Positions 1 to 8,127 of a stretch of 25,181 nucleotides of DNA are shown here, piece by piece (within the stretch, counting starts at the first letter, position 1; each line of letters opens with the position of its first letter). Both the position numbers and the translations under genes were made by a program. This stretch comes from an uncultured Lachnospiraceae bacterium (GTDB lineage: Bacteria > Bacillota > Clostridia > Lachnospirales > Lachnospiraceae), in assembly GCA_946631935.1 (NCBI GenBank), contig CAMPAP010000135.1, positions 1 through 25,181 on the forward strand. Direction: 5' to 3'. Under the pieces are notes generated by a model. The model had not been told where the DNA came from. It made no database searches and saw only the letters and a program-made list of their open reading frames with translations.

Positions 1-480
1 CTTAATGCACTGAGTCCCGAAGGGCATCCTACTACCATCAGCATCAAAGCTGATATCGACTCTGTTGAAGACAATGTCAACCAGCTCATCGGAAGCTTCA
101 ATGACTTTTTAAAAGCCGTTAATTCTTATGCAGGTAACGGCATCAAAACAAGAGTACTTGATAATGAGTTAAACGGGATCACCGGTTTCTACCGTGAACA
201 GCTTAATTCTCTGGGTATCAACATTGAACCAAACGGAGAGCTTTCCATCGACTCCGATAAGTTCAGAGGTGTTGCGGAAGAAAGCGAAGACATAGGAGCA
301 ACCTTCAGCACACTTAAGGATTTTTCAAATTCGATGATCCGAAAGAGTAACCAGGTTGCGCTTGATCCCATGCAGTATGTAAACCGAAAGATAGTAGCAT
401 ATAAGAATCCGGGGCACAACTTCTCGTCCCCGTACACATCAAGCGCATACAGCGGAATGATGTTCAATTACAGCTGTTAA
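1..480 (+). CDS. FliD-like flagellar cap / hook-associated protein 2, C-terminal end (5' truncated)
   Basis: Frame 1 is open from the window edge to a TAA at 478-480, giving 159 residues of a protein that starts outside the window. The visible part resembles the C-terminal domain of FliD, the cap protein on which flagellin subunits assemble at the filament tip. A segment with LGINIEPNGELSIDSDKF (near residues 74-91) matches the usual 'LGI.....G.LSLD..K' pattern. It is followed by a helical stretch and the tail YKNPGHNFSSPYTSSAYSG, an ending I associate with Lachnospiraceae FliD-like proteins. Whether this is the true cap protein or a FliD-domain paralogue cannot be decided from the C-terminus. 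The gene ends just before a strong hairpin shared with the convergent glf gene. Confidence 0.6.
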   Translation, partial: LNALSPEGHPTTISIKADIDSVEDNVNQLIGSFNDFLKAVNSYAGNGIKTRVLDNELNGITGFYREQLNSLGINIEPNGELSIDSDKFRGVAEESEDIGATFSTLKDFSNSMIRKSNQVALDPMQYVNRKIVAYKNPGHNFSSPYTSSAYSGMMFNYSC

Positions 481-490
481 CTTTTCCCAT

Positions 491-522
491 AAAAAAGAAC
501 TCCGGTCCGGAGTTCTTTTTTT
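491..522. terminator. Bidirectional Rho-independent terminator
   Basis: A near-perfect palindrome, A6-GAACTCCGG then T then CCGGAGTTC-T6, gives about a 13-bp stem with a 5-base loop. It has a T run on the plus strand and the matching T run on the minus strand. It lies 10 bases after the FliD-like stop and about 75 bases after the convergent glf stop, so it can end both transcripts. Confidence 0.9.
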
Positions 523-595
523 ACCATTTTATTATTTTACTTTTACATGTTCTCTTGCTTTTTCATTTTTCTGTTAAAAATATACCGGGATGATC

Positions 596-1714
596 TTATC
601 CGAGTTCTTTATCTGCAAGTTCCAAAGACGCTGCTATGACCTTATCCATATCATAATACTTGTAAGCTCCGAGCCTGCCTCCGAAGATAACTCCTTCTTC
701 CGCGTCCGCAAGTTCTTTGTATTTTTCATACAAAGAAGTATTCTTATCGTCATTTACGGGATAATAAGGCTCATCCCCCGTTTTCCACTCACAGGGATAT
801 TCACGGGTGATAACAGTGCCTTCACCCTTACCGAACTCAAAATGTTTATGTTCTATTATTCTTGTGTAGGGAACATCTGCCGAAGTGTAATTTACAGCGG
901 CATTACCCTGATAATTGTCGCAGTCCTTAAGGTACTCTTCCTCAAATCTCAGAGACCTGTATTCAAGATGGCCAAGCTTAAAATCAAAGTATTCATCCAC
1001 AGGTCCCGTATAGATCACTTTATCAAAAACATCAGGCTCCTGCTTTTCTGAGTTTTCTTTCATAAAAGCCCTGAATTCGGTACCTGTCAGAACCGTGATC
1101 CCTTCAAGCATCCTTTCCACCATTTTGGTATATCCGCCTATGGGGATACCCTGATATCTGTCGTTGAAATAATTATTGTCAAAGGTAAATCTGACAGGGA
1201 GTCTCTTTATGATAAAAGCAGGAAGCTCGGTACACTTTCTTCCCCACTGCTTTTGTGTATATCCCTTTATGAGCTTCTCATATATATCTTTTCCGACAAG
1301 TGAAATTGCCTGTTCTTCAAGGTTCGAAGGATTCTCTTTATATCCTTCCTTCTTCTGCTCATCAATGATCCTTACGGCTTCATCGGGAGTAGATATTCCC
1401 CACATTTTGCTGAAGGTGTTCATATTGAACGGAAGGTTATACAATTCATCTCCGTATCTTGCAACCGGAGAATTCACAAAATTGTTGAACTCCGCAAAGC
1501 GCTGAACATAATCCCATACTCTTTTATCCGACGTATGAAAAATATGCGCACCATACTTGTGAACCTGTATTCCATGCTCATCTTCGGTGTAGATATTTCC
1601 TGCAATATGATCTCGCTTATCTATGACAAGAACTTTTTTCCCTTTTGAAGCAGCCTCTTTGGCAAATACCGCGCCAAAGAGACCGCTTCCTACTATCAGA
1701 TAATCATATCTCAT
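596..1714 (-). CDS. glf: UDP-galactopyranose mutase
   Basis: This cytosolic flavoenzyme interconverts UDP-galactopyranose and UDP-galactofuranose, the donor for galactofuranose in surface polysaccharides. The protein is 372 residues, the normal length. It opens with the FAD-binding dinucleotide fold YDYLIVGSGLFGAVFAKEA (residues 3-21), followed by the acidic strand end VLVIDKRDHIAGNIYT, and has the family signature YGAHIFHT near residues 54-61. Later signatures include KGYTQKQWGR and, near the C-terminus, VIFGGRLGAYKYYDMD. The ATG overlaps the metK stop by one base (TAATG), so it is probably translated by coupling from metK and shares the SAM riboswitch. Galactofuranose use fits the glycan-type genes at the other end of the window, though they are not adjacent. 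Confidence 0.95.
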   Translation of the reverse strand: MRYDYLIVGSGLFGAVFAKEAASKGKKVLVIDKRDHIAGNIYTEDEHGIQVHKYGAHIFHTSDKRVWDYVQRFAEFNNFVNSPVARYGDELYNLPFNMNTFSKMWGISTPDEAVRIIDEQKKEGYKENPSNLEEQAISLVGKDIYEKLIKGYTQKQWGRKCTELPAFIIKRLPVRFTFDNNYFNDRYQGIPIGGYTKMVERMLEGITVLTGTEFRAFMKENSEKQEPDVFDKVIYTGPVDEYFDFKLGHLEYRSLRFEEEYLKDCDNYQGNAAVNYTSADVPYTRIIEHKHFEFGKGEGTVITREYPCEWKTGDEPYYPVNDDKNTSLYEKYKELADAEEGVIFGGRLGAYKYYDMDKVIAASLELADKELG

Positions 1715-2901
1715 TACAGATACCTTTTTAATATTTCTGCCTTATCCGTCTTCTCCCAGGGAAGCTCCACATCCGTTCTTCCGAAGTGTCCGTATGCTGA
1801 AGTTGCCTTATAGATGGGTCTTCTCAGGTCAAGCATCTTGATGATGCCTGCAGGACGAAGATCGAAATTCTCTCTTACGATCTCAACAAGCTTATCATCT
1901 GCGATCTTGCCGGTTCCAAAGGTATCGACCATTACCGATGTGGGCTGGGCCACACCGATGGCATATGAGAGCTGGATCTCGCATTTTTCTGCAATACCTG
2001 CTGCTACGATATTCTTGGCTACATATCTTGCGGCATATGCTGCGCTTCTGTCTACTTTGGTGCAGTCCTTTCCGGAGAACGCACCGCCGCCGTGACGTGC
2101 ATATCCGCCATAGGTATCGACTATGATCTTTCTTCCGGTAAGACCGGCATCTCCGTTAGGTCCGCCGATAACAAATCTTCCGGTGGGATTGATGAAGAAC
2201 TTGGTCTTGTCATCGATCATCTCCTTAGGAAGTACCGGATCAAAAACATACTTTTTGATATCTTCATGGATCTTCTGCTGGGTAACCTTTTCATCATGCT
2301 GTGTTGAAAGAACAACCGCCTCGAGTCTTACCGGCTTGCCGTTTTCATCATACTCAACGGAAACCTGGCTCTTTCCGTCAGCTCTGAGATAAGGAAGAGT
2401 TCCGTTCTTTCTCACTTCGGTAAGCTTTCTTGTGAGCTTGTGTGCAAGGGAAATGGGATAAGGCATAAGTTCGGGAGTTTCATTAACTGCAAATCCGAAC
2501 ATCATTCCCTGGTCACCGGCTCCTATGGCCTCAAGCTGCTCATCGCTCATCTGGCTCTCTCTTGCCTCAAGAGCCTTGTCAACTCCCATGGCTATATCGG
2601 GAGACTGCTTATCAAGTGCAACCAAAACCGCACAGGTATTACCGTCAAATCCCTTCTCCGATGAATCATATCCGATATCAACAATGGTCTTTCTTGCGAT
2701 AGCCTGGATATCAACATTTGCCTTCGTTGTGATCTCACCGGTTATCAGCACAAATCCCGTACAGGTTGCGGTCTCACATGCAACACGGCTCATGGGATCC
2801 TGCTCAACCATGGCGTCAAGGATCGCATCCGATACCGCATCACAGATCTTGTCAGGATGTCCTTCCGTAACCGACTCTGATGTAAAAAGTATTTTTTCCA
2901 A
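1714..2901 (-). CDS. metK: S-adenosylmethionine synthetase (methionine adenosyltransferase)
   Basis: The enzyme makes S-adenosylmethionine from ATP and methionine in the cytosol, using Mg and K ions. I place the start at a TTG at 2901, giving 395 residues beginning MEKILFTSESVTEGHPDK, the canonical family N-terminus. AAAGGAAA lies at the right distance upstream (2907-2914). A TTG further upstream at 2922 would add seven residues but has no better ribosome site. Family signatures GAGDQGMMFG and GGGAFSGKD are both present, and the three-domain length is normal. A SAM-I riboswitch and terminator lie upstream. The stop overlaps the glf start by one base, which makes a metK-glf bicistron. Confidence 0.96.
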   Translation of the reverse strand: MEKILFTSESVTEGHPDKICDAVSDAILDAMVEQDPMSRVACETATCTGFVLITGEITTKANVDIQAIARKTIVDIGYDSSEKGFDGNTCAVLVALDKQSPDIAMGVDKALEARESQMSDEQLEAIGAGDQGMMFGFAVNETPELMPYPISLAHKLTRKLTEVRKNGTLPYLRADGKSQVSVEYDENGKPVRLEAVVLSTQHDEKVTQQKIHEDIKKYVFDPVLPKEMIDDKTKFFINPTGRFVIGGPNGDAGLTGRKIIVDTYGGYARHGGGAFSGKDCTKVDRSAAYAARYVAKNIVAAGIAEKCEIQLSYAIGVAQPTSVMVDTFGTGKIADDKLVEIVRENFDLRPAGIIKMLDLRRPIYKATSAYGHFGRTDVELPWEKTDKAEILKRYL

Positions 2902-2906
2902 AATGA

Positions 2907-2914
2907 TTTCCTTT
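2907..2914 (-). promoter_or_regulatory. Ribosome binding site fixing the TTG start of metK
   Basis: AAAGGAAA on the minus strand sits just before the TTG at 2901. The resulting N-terminus MEKILFTSE agrees with the MetK family, which supports this start over the TTG at 2922. Confidence 0.6.
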
Positions 2915-2947
2915 CCGGGCAACAGCCCATTTAACGATTAATAAAAA

Positions 2948-2975
2948 CAAAAAAACCGCTTCGAACCTGAAGCGG
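2948..2975 (-). terminator. Terminator of the SAM riboswitch expression platform
   Basis: On the minus strand CCGCTTC-aggttc-GAAGCGG (2975-2956) forms a 7-bp stem and is followed at once by seven Ts. It lies directly after the riboswitch aptamer and before metK, as expected for a transcriptional OFF switch. The 5' arm can also pair imperfectly with CCTGAGCG inside the aptamer, a possible antiterminator; that alternative pairing is my inference. Confidence 0.9.
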
Positions 2976-2995
2976 ATTAAAAAGGGACAAATCTC

Positions 2996-3095
2996 GCTCT
3001 TATTGTTCGATAGATTCGCTCAGGTGGGCACCTTCCTTAAAGGGGTTGCCGTGGCTTCATCGGTCCTATGTACCTCTGCCAACTCTGAATAAGAG
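2996..3095 (-). ncRNA. SAM-I (S-box) riboswitch
   Basis: The minus strand has the S-box layout. P1 is formed by CTCTTATT (3095-3088) and AATAAGAG (3003-2996). Inside are an AGAG-type segment next to P1, GACCGATGAAGCCACGGCAACC as the conserved core (read in two parts, GACCGATGAAGCC and CGGCAACC), and AAGGTGCC before P4. High SAM should stabilise P1 and let the downstream terminator form, which lowers metK and glf transcription. This is a classic site for the element in Firmicutes. Confidence 0.95.
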
Positions 3096-3116
3096 ACAAA
3101 TATTAATTTCTATATA

Positions 3117-3145
3117 AAATTACTATATGGATAAGCTTAAGTCAA
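3117..3145 (-). promoter_or_regulatory. Probable sigma-A promoter for the metK-glf transcript
   Basis: On the minus strand TTGACT (3145-3140) is a good -35. After 17 bases comes TAATTT (3122-3117), a mediocre -10 in an AT-rich tract; TATATA a few bases further is an alternative. Transcription would begin shortly before the riboswitch P1 helix at 3095, which supports the position. The element lies just beyond the murA stop. Confidence 0.5.
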
Positions 3146-3159
3146 TCTTTATTTTTGTA

Positions 3160-4452
3160 TCAGCTTGTAAGAAGCTTAAAGTTTCTGTAATCGGTATCTC
3201 TTTCAACTACCCTGATATCCGCACCCAGATTTCTGAGTTTGATATCAAAATCCTCATAGCCTCTCTGAATGTATCTGATATTATCAACCACGCTCTCGCC
3301 TTCGGCTGACAGTGCCGCAAGAACAAGCGCCGCTCCTGCTCTGAGGTCAGGTACCGAAATACCGGCTCCGGTATATTTTGAAACACCGTCGATGATAGCG
3401 GTATTACCTTCTACCTTGATATCCGCTCCCATCCTGATAAGCTCGTCAACATACTTGAATCTGTTCTCGAAGATACTCTCTGTAACGATACTGGTTCCTT
3501 CAGCAAGTCCCAGCACAACAGTTATCTGAGGCTGCATATCTGTGGGAAATCCCGGATAGGGAAGAGTCTTGATATGTGTATGTCTGAGATTTCTTGAGCA
3601 TACAACCCTTACCTGATCGCCGTGTTCGGAAACCTCGCATCCGGTCTCGATAAGCTTTGCGCTGATGGATTCAAGGTGCTTGGGGATGACGTTCTTTACC
3701 ATCACGTCGCCCTTTGTAGCAGCTGCCGCAAGCATGAAGGTTCCCGCTTCTATCTGATCGGGAACAATTGCGTAATCGGTTCCGTGAAGTCTCTGGACTC
3801 CCCTGATACGTATCACGTCTGTACCTGCACCCTTGATGTTGGCACCCATGGAGTTAAGGAAGTTCGCAACGTCAACCACATGAGGTTCCTTGGCTGCGTT
3901 TTCTATAATGGTCTTACCCTCCGCAAGTGATGCGGCCAGCATGACATTGATAGTGGCTCCCACACTTACGACGTCCATGTAGATATGGCTGCCCACAAGC
4001 TTCTCAGCTTTAGTCCTGATCATTCCGTGCTCTAATACAACCTCTGCCCCAAGAGCCCTGAAGCCCTTGATATGCTGGTCAATTGCCCTGCATCCGATGT
4101 CGCAGCCGCCGGGGAGTGTTACCTCTGCGGTCTTGTATTTACCGAGCATTGCACCGATCAGATAATAGGATGCCCTGATCTTCTTGATGTTATCATCACA
4201 TACAACCGTATTGTTGATATTTGATGCATTTATCGTCACGCTGTGACGGTCTTCTTTTTTTACTATGATCCCGATACCGGTCATGGCATCCATAAGTACA
4301 TTGGTGTCACGCACATCGGGAACATTCTCTATATGTACGGTATCATCGGTCATGACTGATGCGGCAAGAATTGGAAGTGCGGCATTCTTGGCACCGCCGA
4401 TCTCCACTTCTCCCACCAGTGAGTTTCCACCGCGAATAAGGTACTGTTCCAT
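3160..4452 (-). CDS. murA: UDP-N-acetylglucosamine 1-carboxyvinyltransferase (MurA)
   Basis: MurA transfers enolpyruvyl from PEP to UDP-GlcNAc, the first committed step of peptidoglycan synthesis, in the cytosol. The ATG at 4452 is preceded by GAGG (TACGAGGCTTTT) and gives 430 residues, normal for the family. The frame stays open upstream, but those residues do not belong to MurA. Visible signatures are IGGAKNAALPILAA with the Lys-Asn pair at 22-23, and LPGGCDIGCRAIDQHIKG with the PEP-binding, fosfomycin-reactive Cys at 117. A second Cys follows at 121, where many MurA proteins have Ala or Pro. Low-GC Gram-positives often carry two MurA paralogues; which one this is cannot be told here. It lies 206 bases downstream of plsC. 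Confidence 0.93.
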   Translation of the reverse strand: MEQYLIRGGNSLVGEVEIGGAKNAALPILAASVMTDDTVHIENVPDVRDTNVLMDAMTGIGIIVKKEDRHSVTINASNINNTVVCDDNIKKIRASYYLIGAMLGKYKTAEVTLPGGCDIGCRAIDQHIKGFRALGAEVVLEHGMIRTKAEKLVGSHIYMDVVSVGATINVMLAASLAEGKTIIENAAKEPHVVDVANFLNSMGANIKGAGTDVIRIRGVQRLHGTDYAIVPDQIEAGTFMLAAAATKGDVMVKNVIPKHLESISAKLIETGCEVSEHGDQVRVVCSRNLRHTHIKTLPYPGFPTDMQPQITVVLGLAEGTSIVTESIFENRFKYVDELIRMGADIKVEGNTAIIDGVSKYTGAGISVPDLRAGAALVLAALSAEGESVVDNIRYIQRGYEDFDIKLRNLGADIRVVERDTDYRNFKLLTS

Positions 4453-4658
4453 AAAAGCCTCGTAATCTATCCGAATAGATAATAAGTACGGTGCGCTGTC
4501 AGGCACATACGCCTGCGGCACACACATGTAGAATTTACCACAAAATACTGTGTCTGTCCACCCTGAGCCCACTATATTTATGTAATATTAACAATAAAAC
4601 TTGTATTTTTTCTTTAAGTTTGTAATTAATATACAATCAAAAAACGGTTTCGCAGTGC
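4453..4658 (-). promoter_or_regulatory. murA leader with possible promoter and a hairpin
   Basis: This is the 206-base gap between plsC and murA. On the minus strand TATAGT (4576-4571) is a good -10, but the -35 at 17 bases (TTTTAT, 4599-4594) is poor. Further on, CAGGC-acatac-GCCTG (4500-4515), extended by GTGC/GCAC arms after a small internal loop, can fold in the murA 5' leader. I see no T-rich terminator after plsC, so read-through from plsC is also possible. Confidence 0.35.
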
Positions 4659-5399
4659 CTAGGCTTCCTTCTTCATCTCTGAATATGCTTCTTCTATCTT
4701 ACCGCCCACGTATTTTCCGATATTTTTAAGGGTTTCCTTATCCAGTGCTTTAGGATCTATGGGATCAAGAAAACGCACCTTCACCTTCGTTCTTTTCACA
4801 AAGGGAATATGCCTGATAAGGATATTCTCCGTCCCCAGCATAACAAAGGGCTGGATCATGGCTCCGCTCTTAACTGCTATCTTAAAGCTTCCGTTGTGCA
4901 TTTCAAGAAGCTTGTCCGAAGTATAATCCCTGTTTCTGGTCCCTTCCGGGAAAATAAGAACCGATACGCCTTCTTTTTCAAGCTCTATGGCCTTCATGAT
5001 GACATTCAGGCCGCTTCTGGGATTTTTCCTGTCCAAAAACTGACAGTGAAGGATCCTCATCCATACATTTAACAGGGGGACATTATTGATGGATTTTTTC
5101 GCTATTACTCCCGTGGGACATTTACAGAGCGGGTATCCGATGACTATATCAAATATGCTTCTGTGGTTTGCCACATAAAGGACTCCCCCGTCTGAAGGTA
5201 CCTTATCCCTGCCTGTCACTTCCAGCTTTATCCCGCAGATAAAGCTTACGCATCTGAACCCCCACATAACAACGGAGTTTGCAAGCCTGTCTCCCGCAGT
5301 CCTGTTTTTTTTGCCCATCAGATATGAGATGAGCATTAAAGGCATGGTAAGTATAAGGAAAAAGACTACATATATGAGTGCCAGTAATAATCTGATCAT
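4659..5399 (-). CDS. plsC: 1-acyl-sn-glycerol-3-phosphate acyltransferase (PlsC family)
   Basis: Members acylate lysophosphatidic acid to phosphatidic acid at the inner face of the membrane during phospholipid synthesis. The ATG at 5399 has AAAGGAG seven bases upstream and gives 246 residues, a typical length. A hydrophobic N-terminal helix (about residues 4-27) anchors the protein. The catalytic NHxxxxD motif is NHRSIFD (78-84), and the substrate-binding FPEGTR motif is at 150-155. The gene starts 19 bases after the stop of the GH9-like lipoprotein, with its ribosome site inside that gap, so the two are probably co-transcribed. The exact acyl acceptor is not shown by the sequence. Confidence 0.92.
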   Translation of the reverse strand: MIRLLLALIYVVFFLILTMPLMLISYLMGKKNRTAGDRLANSVVMWGFRCVSFICGIKLEVTGRDKVPSDGGVLYVANHRSIFDIVIGYPLCKCPTGVIAKKSINNVPLLNVWMRILHCQFLDRKNPRSGLNVIMKAIELEKEGVSVLIFPEGTRNRDYTSDKLLEMHNGSFKIAVKSGAMIQPFVMLGTENILIRHIPFVKRTKVKVRFLDPIDPKALDKETLKNIGKYVGGKIEEAYSEMKKEA

Positions 5400-5418
5400 C
5401 GTATCTCTCCTTTGATCT

Positions 5419-6684
5419 TTACAGCATTCCTTCTTTTTCAAGATCTGCAAGATAATCGCATATAAGGTAATATACGCCTGTGGATCTGTCATCAGGTTCA
5501 AAAACCGCAGACTCCACATTCAGTCCCGACAGATAATGAAACATCTGCTGCATGGTCATGTTATATTCATATCCCCTGAGGATATAGTTTGCGCACATGA
5601 GTTTTCTTATATGATCTCTCATCTCAGCATCGCCGTTTATTCCGGACGATACAGGATTGGTTATCTCTCTTCGCCTGTTATTGATGTCCTGGGCATCAGC
5701 AAGGATCCTTCCCACAAGAAGATCACAAAGCTCCTTGTCTATAGCCTGCCTTGTAACGATATATGTCATGGCCCCGTACATATATCCGTCTTCTAACTGC
5801 GTTTCATTACCGCGAAAATAATCCTTATACCCGGTTATCTCATTATAGTAGGTAGACTCGCCCGAAGCCCTGTAAAGTTCTGTCAGTGCCCTGAAGGATG
5901 CGGCATCGCTTTTGATCACATTTCCGCTTTGGGAATATATGGACGACGCTTTCTGAAGACATTCGGTGGCAAGAGAGCTGTCATAGTCTTTATACAAAAA
6001 ACTGAACTTTGCAAGGATCGTGGCATACACTACGGCATCATTGCCTTCGCTTCCCTGATAGTCCCTGCCGGATATCCAGTCCCTGACAACAGTGAGTGCG
6101 TCAGGAGCTCCGGAAACAATGGAATCGGAAGAATCCGGCTCATCATCCTTTTCAAACCACTCATATGCCTGGAGGTAATCAAGGACCGTCTCGGGATCAG
6201 CGGACAGATCCCTGCATGCCGCAGCCACGGCATCCCCATATTCCCGGGCCAGATCTTCGTACATGGTATCGGATATCTCAAACTCCTCCGAACACCCGTA
6301 GATATCACATTCAACGCGGTATCTGCCTTCTGTCTTCAGATCGGAAAAAGAAGCCTTGATGAGAGTATCTCCCATCTTCGAATTTTCAAATGCCCCCTCG
6401 TAAATGATCCTTCCCTGATCCATGTCTCTGACGGAAAAATACTCCGGCACTCCGCCTTCAGGCGACAGCCTTAAAATAACATATTTTTCCGAGCCCGAAG
6501 AATAGCCCCTTTTGTCAGCCATGATGCCCGGGACCGATGCAGGCAGTTCATAATCAAGCACAGCAACAGGTTCCATGCTGCCTCCGCCTAAAAAAACCGC
6601 ATTTTTCGAGCACGCAGAAAGGATGCACATTATGCATAAAAAAAGTAAGGCATATGAAATTTTATGTTTTTTCACATGCCTCAC
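5419..6684 (-). CDS. Lipoprotein with degenerate glycoside hydrolase family 9-like architecture
   Basis: The start is a GTG with GGGAG seven bases upstream. Residues 1-25 form a lipoprotein signal peptide: basic MRHVKKHK, a hydrophobic core, and the lipobox LSAC with Cys25 as the lipidated residue. Residues about 40-140 resemble the Ig-like domain that precedes GH9 cellulase domains (VRDMDQGRIIYEG, FSDLKTEGRYRVEC). Residues about 145-420 show GH9-type helical-barrel segments: YKDYDSSLATECLQKASSIY, ALTELYRASGESTYY and MFHYLSGLN. The conserved catalytic block (DGGWYDAGD type) is absent, and the C-terminal region lacks the usual acid-containing loop. I infer a non-catalytic, surface-tethered carbohydrate-binding or structural protein. 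The protein is shorter than usual GH9 enzymes. It sits between the EF-hand-like gene and plsC. Confidence 0.65.
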   Translation of the reverse strand: MRHVKKHKISYALLFLCIMCILSACSKNAVFLGGGSMEPVAVLDYELPASVPGIMADKRGYSSGSEKYVILRLSPEGGVPEYFSVRDMDQGRIIYEGAFENSKMGDTLIKASFSDLKTEGRYRVECDIYGCSEEFEISDTMYEDLAREYGDAVAAACRDLSADPETVLDYLQAYEWFEKDDEPDSSDSIVSGAPDALTVVRDWISGRDYQGSEGNDAVVYATILAKFSFLYKDYDSSLATECLQKASSIYSQSGNVIKSDAASFRALTELYRASGESTYYNEITGYKDYFRGNETQLEDGYMYGAMTYIVTRQAIDKELCDLLVGRILADAQDINNRRREITNPVSSGINGDAEMRDHIRKLMCANYILRGYEYNMTMQQMFHYLSGLNVESAVFEPDDRSTGVYYLICDYLADLEKEGML

Positions 6685-6750
6685 TTTATCACTCCCGCAT
6701 ATAAAAACACACGGGATATTTTACCACTCACACAGACGTAATGTCCACTT

Positions 6751-7902
6751 TTAGCTTACCATATCTATCTGCTGCACTGTCCCTGCTCTTCCGTCTTCGT
6801 ATAAAAACATACCGGTGGACCTTACGATGGCTTCCGTTTTATTAAAGTCATCCTTCAGGGAAAAATCCGCATCGGCATGGGTAAGGTTTATTGCGCCGAC
6901 TCCCGCATCCTTAAAGCTTATCAGCTTATCCTTACCGTCTTCATCCCTTACCCAGACCCTCAGTTTATGGAAGATATCATCATCCTCATCTATCCACCCG
7001 TCTCCGTCCTCGTCATATTCGGACAGTTCCTTAAAACCGTTACCCGAAGAGGTGCCGAATAATTCAGAGCCGTCATTTACCTTTCCGTCCCCGTTTTTAT
7101 CAAGTGCGATAAATCCGCTTCCGGACGCCGGGCTGCTTATCAGTTCCTCACTTCCGTCCGCATCCAGATCAAAGTAAAAATGCTGGTCGGACAAAGACGC
7201 AACGGATGAGTTCAGATTGATCACCAGAGGATCAATACAGGTATTAAAGGACAGTCCCAGATTCTTCTCAGCATAATCCGCAAATCTCCTGCTCATACCC
7301 ACATTAATGTCATATTCGATCTCTCTTCCGTCCGCGCACCTTGCTTTGCCTCTTGCTGCAAAACTCATGCTCTCATTTTCTTCATAATAATCCTGTCTTA
7401 CATAATCCACTCTGTATACATTTGTCGACATATACGCATCAGGGTTCTTTATCTGATCCCCTGCATGCGACTCGTAATCAGATCTTACCCCGCTCATCAT
7501 TTCATGGATCCTATCCCTGAACTCTTCAAAAAGAACGGAAAAGATATAAAGAAGGGACATATGCCTTGCATAGGCATCCTCCATGGACTGCGGAGTTTCG
7601 CTTTTTCTCACGATATCCGTCCTGATACCGGTTGTCATATCCTTCATGATGTCAAAGGCTATGGGACGTTTTTCTTCCTCAGTTCCTGCAGCGTTTTCCT
7701 TTTTATCCGCCTTTTTTTCTTCAGCTTCCTCCTCTCCGTATTTTCCCAGCAGGGTGTTCAGAAATCCCGATCCACCGCCCATTCCGGGTGCCTGGTACGC
7801 ATTTCCCCCGATCTTTGATATTTTGTAGCTCCTTGCTGAATAATTCACAGCGCTAAAGCTGCGTTCGGACTCCATTCCTGTGACCGAACTTTCAATCCTC
7901 AA
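6751..7902 (-). CDS. Uncharacterised protein with C-terminal EF-hand-like calcium-binding repeats
   Basis: I place the start at TTG 7902 because AAAGGAG lies seven bases upstream; this gives 383 residues beginning MRIESSVTGM. There is no signal peptide or membrane segment. Residues 1-80 are low-complexity, with Gly-rich and then Glu/Lys-rich stretches. A helical region follows near 105-137. Residues about 220-345 carry DPLVINLNSS, then three acidic loops: DLDADG at 245-250, DKNGDGKVNDGSELFG at 268-283 and DEDGDGWIDEDD at 297-308. The 'DxNGDGxxxDGxELFG' pattern also occurs in calcium-binding domains of secreted RTX-type and FG-GAP-like proteins. No function is known to me. It may be exported without a Sec signal or act inside the cell as a calcium sensor. 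The gene after it starts 66 bases on. Confidence 0.7.
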   Translation of the reverse strand: MRIESSVTGMESERSFSAVNYSARSYKISKIGGNAYQAPGMGGGSGFLNTLLGKYGEEEAEEKKADKKENAAGTEEEKRPIAFDIMKDMTTGIRTDIVRKSETPQSMEDAYARHMSLLYIFSVLFEEFRDRIHEMMSGVRSDYESHAGDQIKNPDAYMSTNVYRVDYVRQDYYEENESMSFAARGKARCADGREIEYDINVGMSRRFADYAEKNLGLSFNTCIDPLVINLNSSVASLSDQHFYFDLDADGSEELISSPASGSGFIALDKNGDGKVNDGSELFGTSSGNGFKELSEYDEDGDGWIDEDDDIFHKLRVWVRDEDGKDKLISFKDAGVGAINLTHADADFSLKDDFNKTEAIVRSTGMFLYEDGRAGTVQQIDMVS

Positions 7903-7909
7903 ATTTTCT

Positions 7910-7916
7910 CTCCTTT
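7910..7916 (-). promoter_or_regulatory. Ribosome binding site fixing a TTG start
   Basis: AAAGGAG on the minus strand lies seven bases before TTG 7902. An ATG further upstream in the same open frame has no comparable site, which decides the start of the calcium-binding protein gene. Confidence 0.65.
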
Positions 7917-8006
7917 CATAAATAAGGGTATATTTAACAAACCGGTTGCTGAGTTTCCGGTCTATCATCTCGTTAATTTTGTAAAAAAAAGCAATAAAAT
8001 AAACGC

Positions 8007-8022
8007 CTCCGGGATTCCGGAG
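8007..8022 (-). other. Hairpin in the leader of the calcium-binding protein gene
   Basis: CTCCGG-gatt-CCGGAG forms a 6-bp GC-rich stem. On the minus strand it is followed by GCGTTTATTTTATTG, which is T-rich but broken. It may be a second weak terminator behind the SseB-family gene or a leader structure. The rest of 7903-8075 shows no promoter I can defend. Confidence 0.35.
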
Positions 8023-8075
8023 CTTGCAACAGATCTGCCCGAATCCTTTCCGCGTTTTCCTTTTGATATTTGATT

Positions 8076-8109
8076 AAAAAAAGAGCAAAGCTTTTTTGCT
8101 TTGCTCTTT
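8076..8109 (-). terminator. Rho-independent terminator after the SseB-family gene
   Basis: AAAGAGCAAAGC and GCTTTGCTCTTT form a perfect 12-bp stem around a 6-base loop (8080-8109). On the minus strand the stem is followed by a T run, 18 bases after the SseB-family stop at 8128. It should end the long ileS-to-sseB transcript. Confidence 0.88.
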
Positions 8110-8127
8110 ATATCGGCATAAAAACCT

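Noticed and set aside
4453..4572. Upstream extension of the murA frame to 4572
   Set aside because: The added ~40 residues do not belong to MurA, and the ATG at 4452 has GAGG in place and gives the canonical N-terminus.
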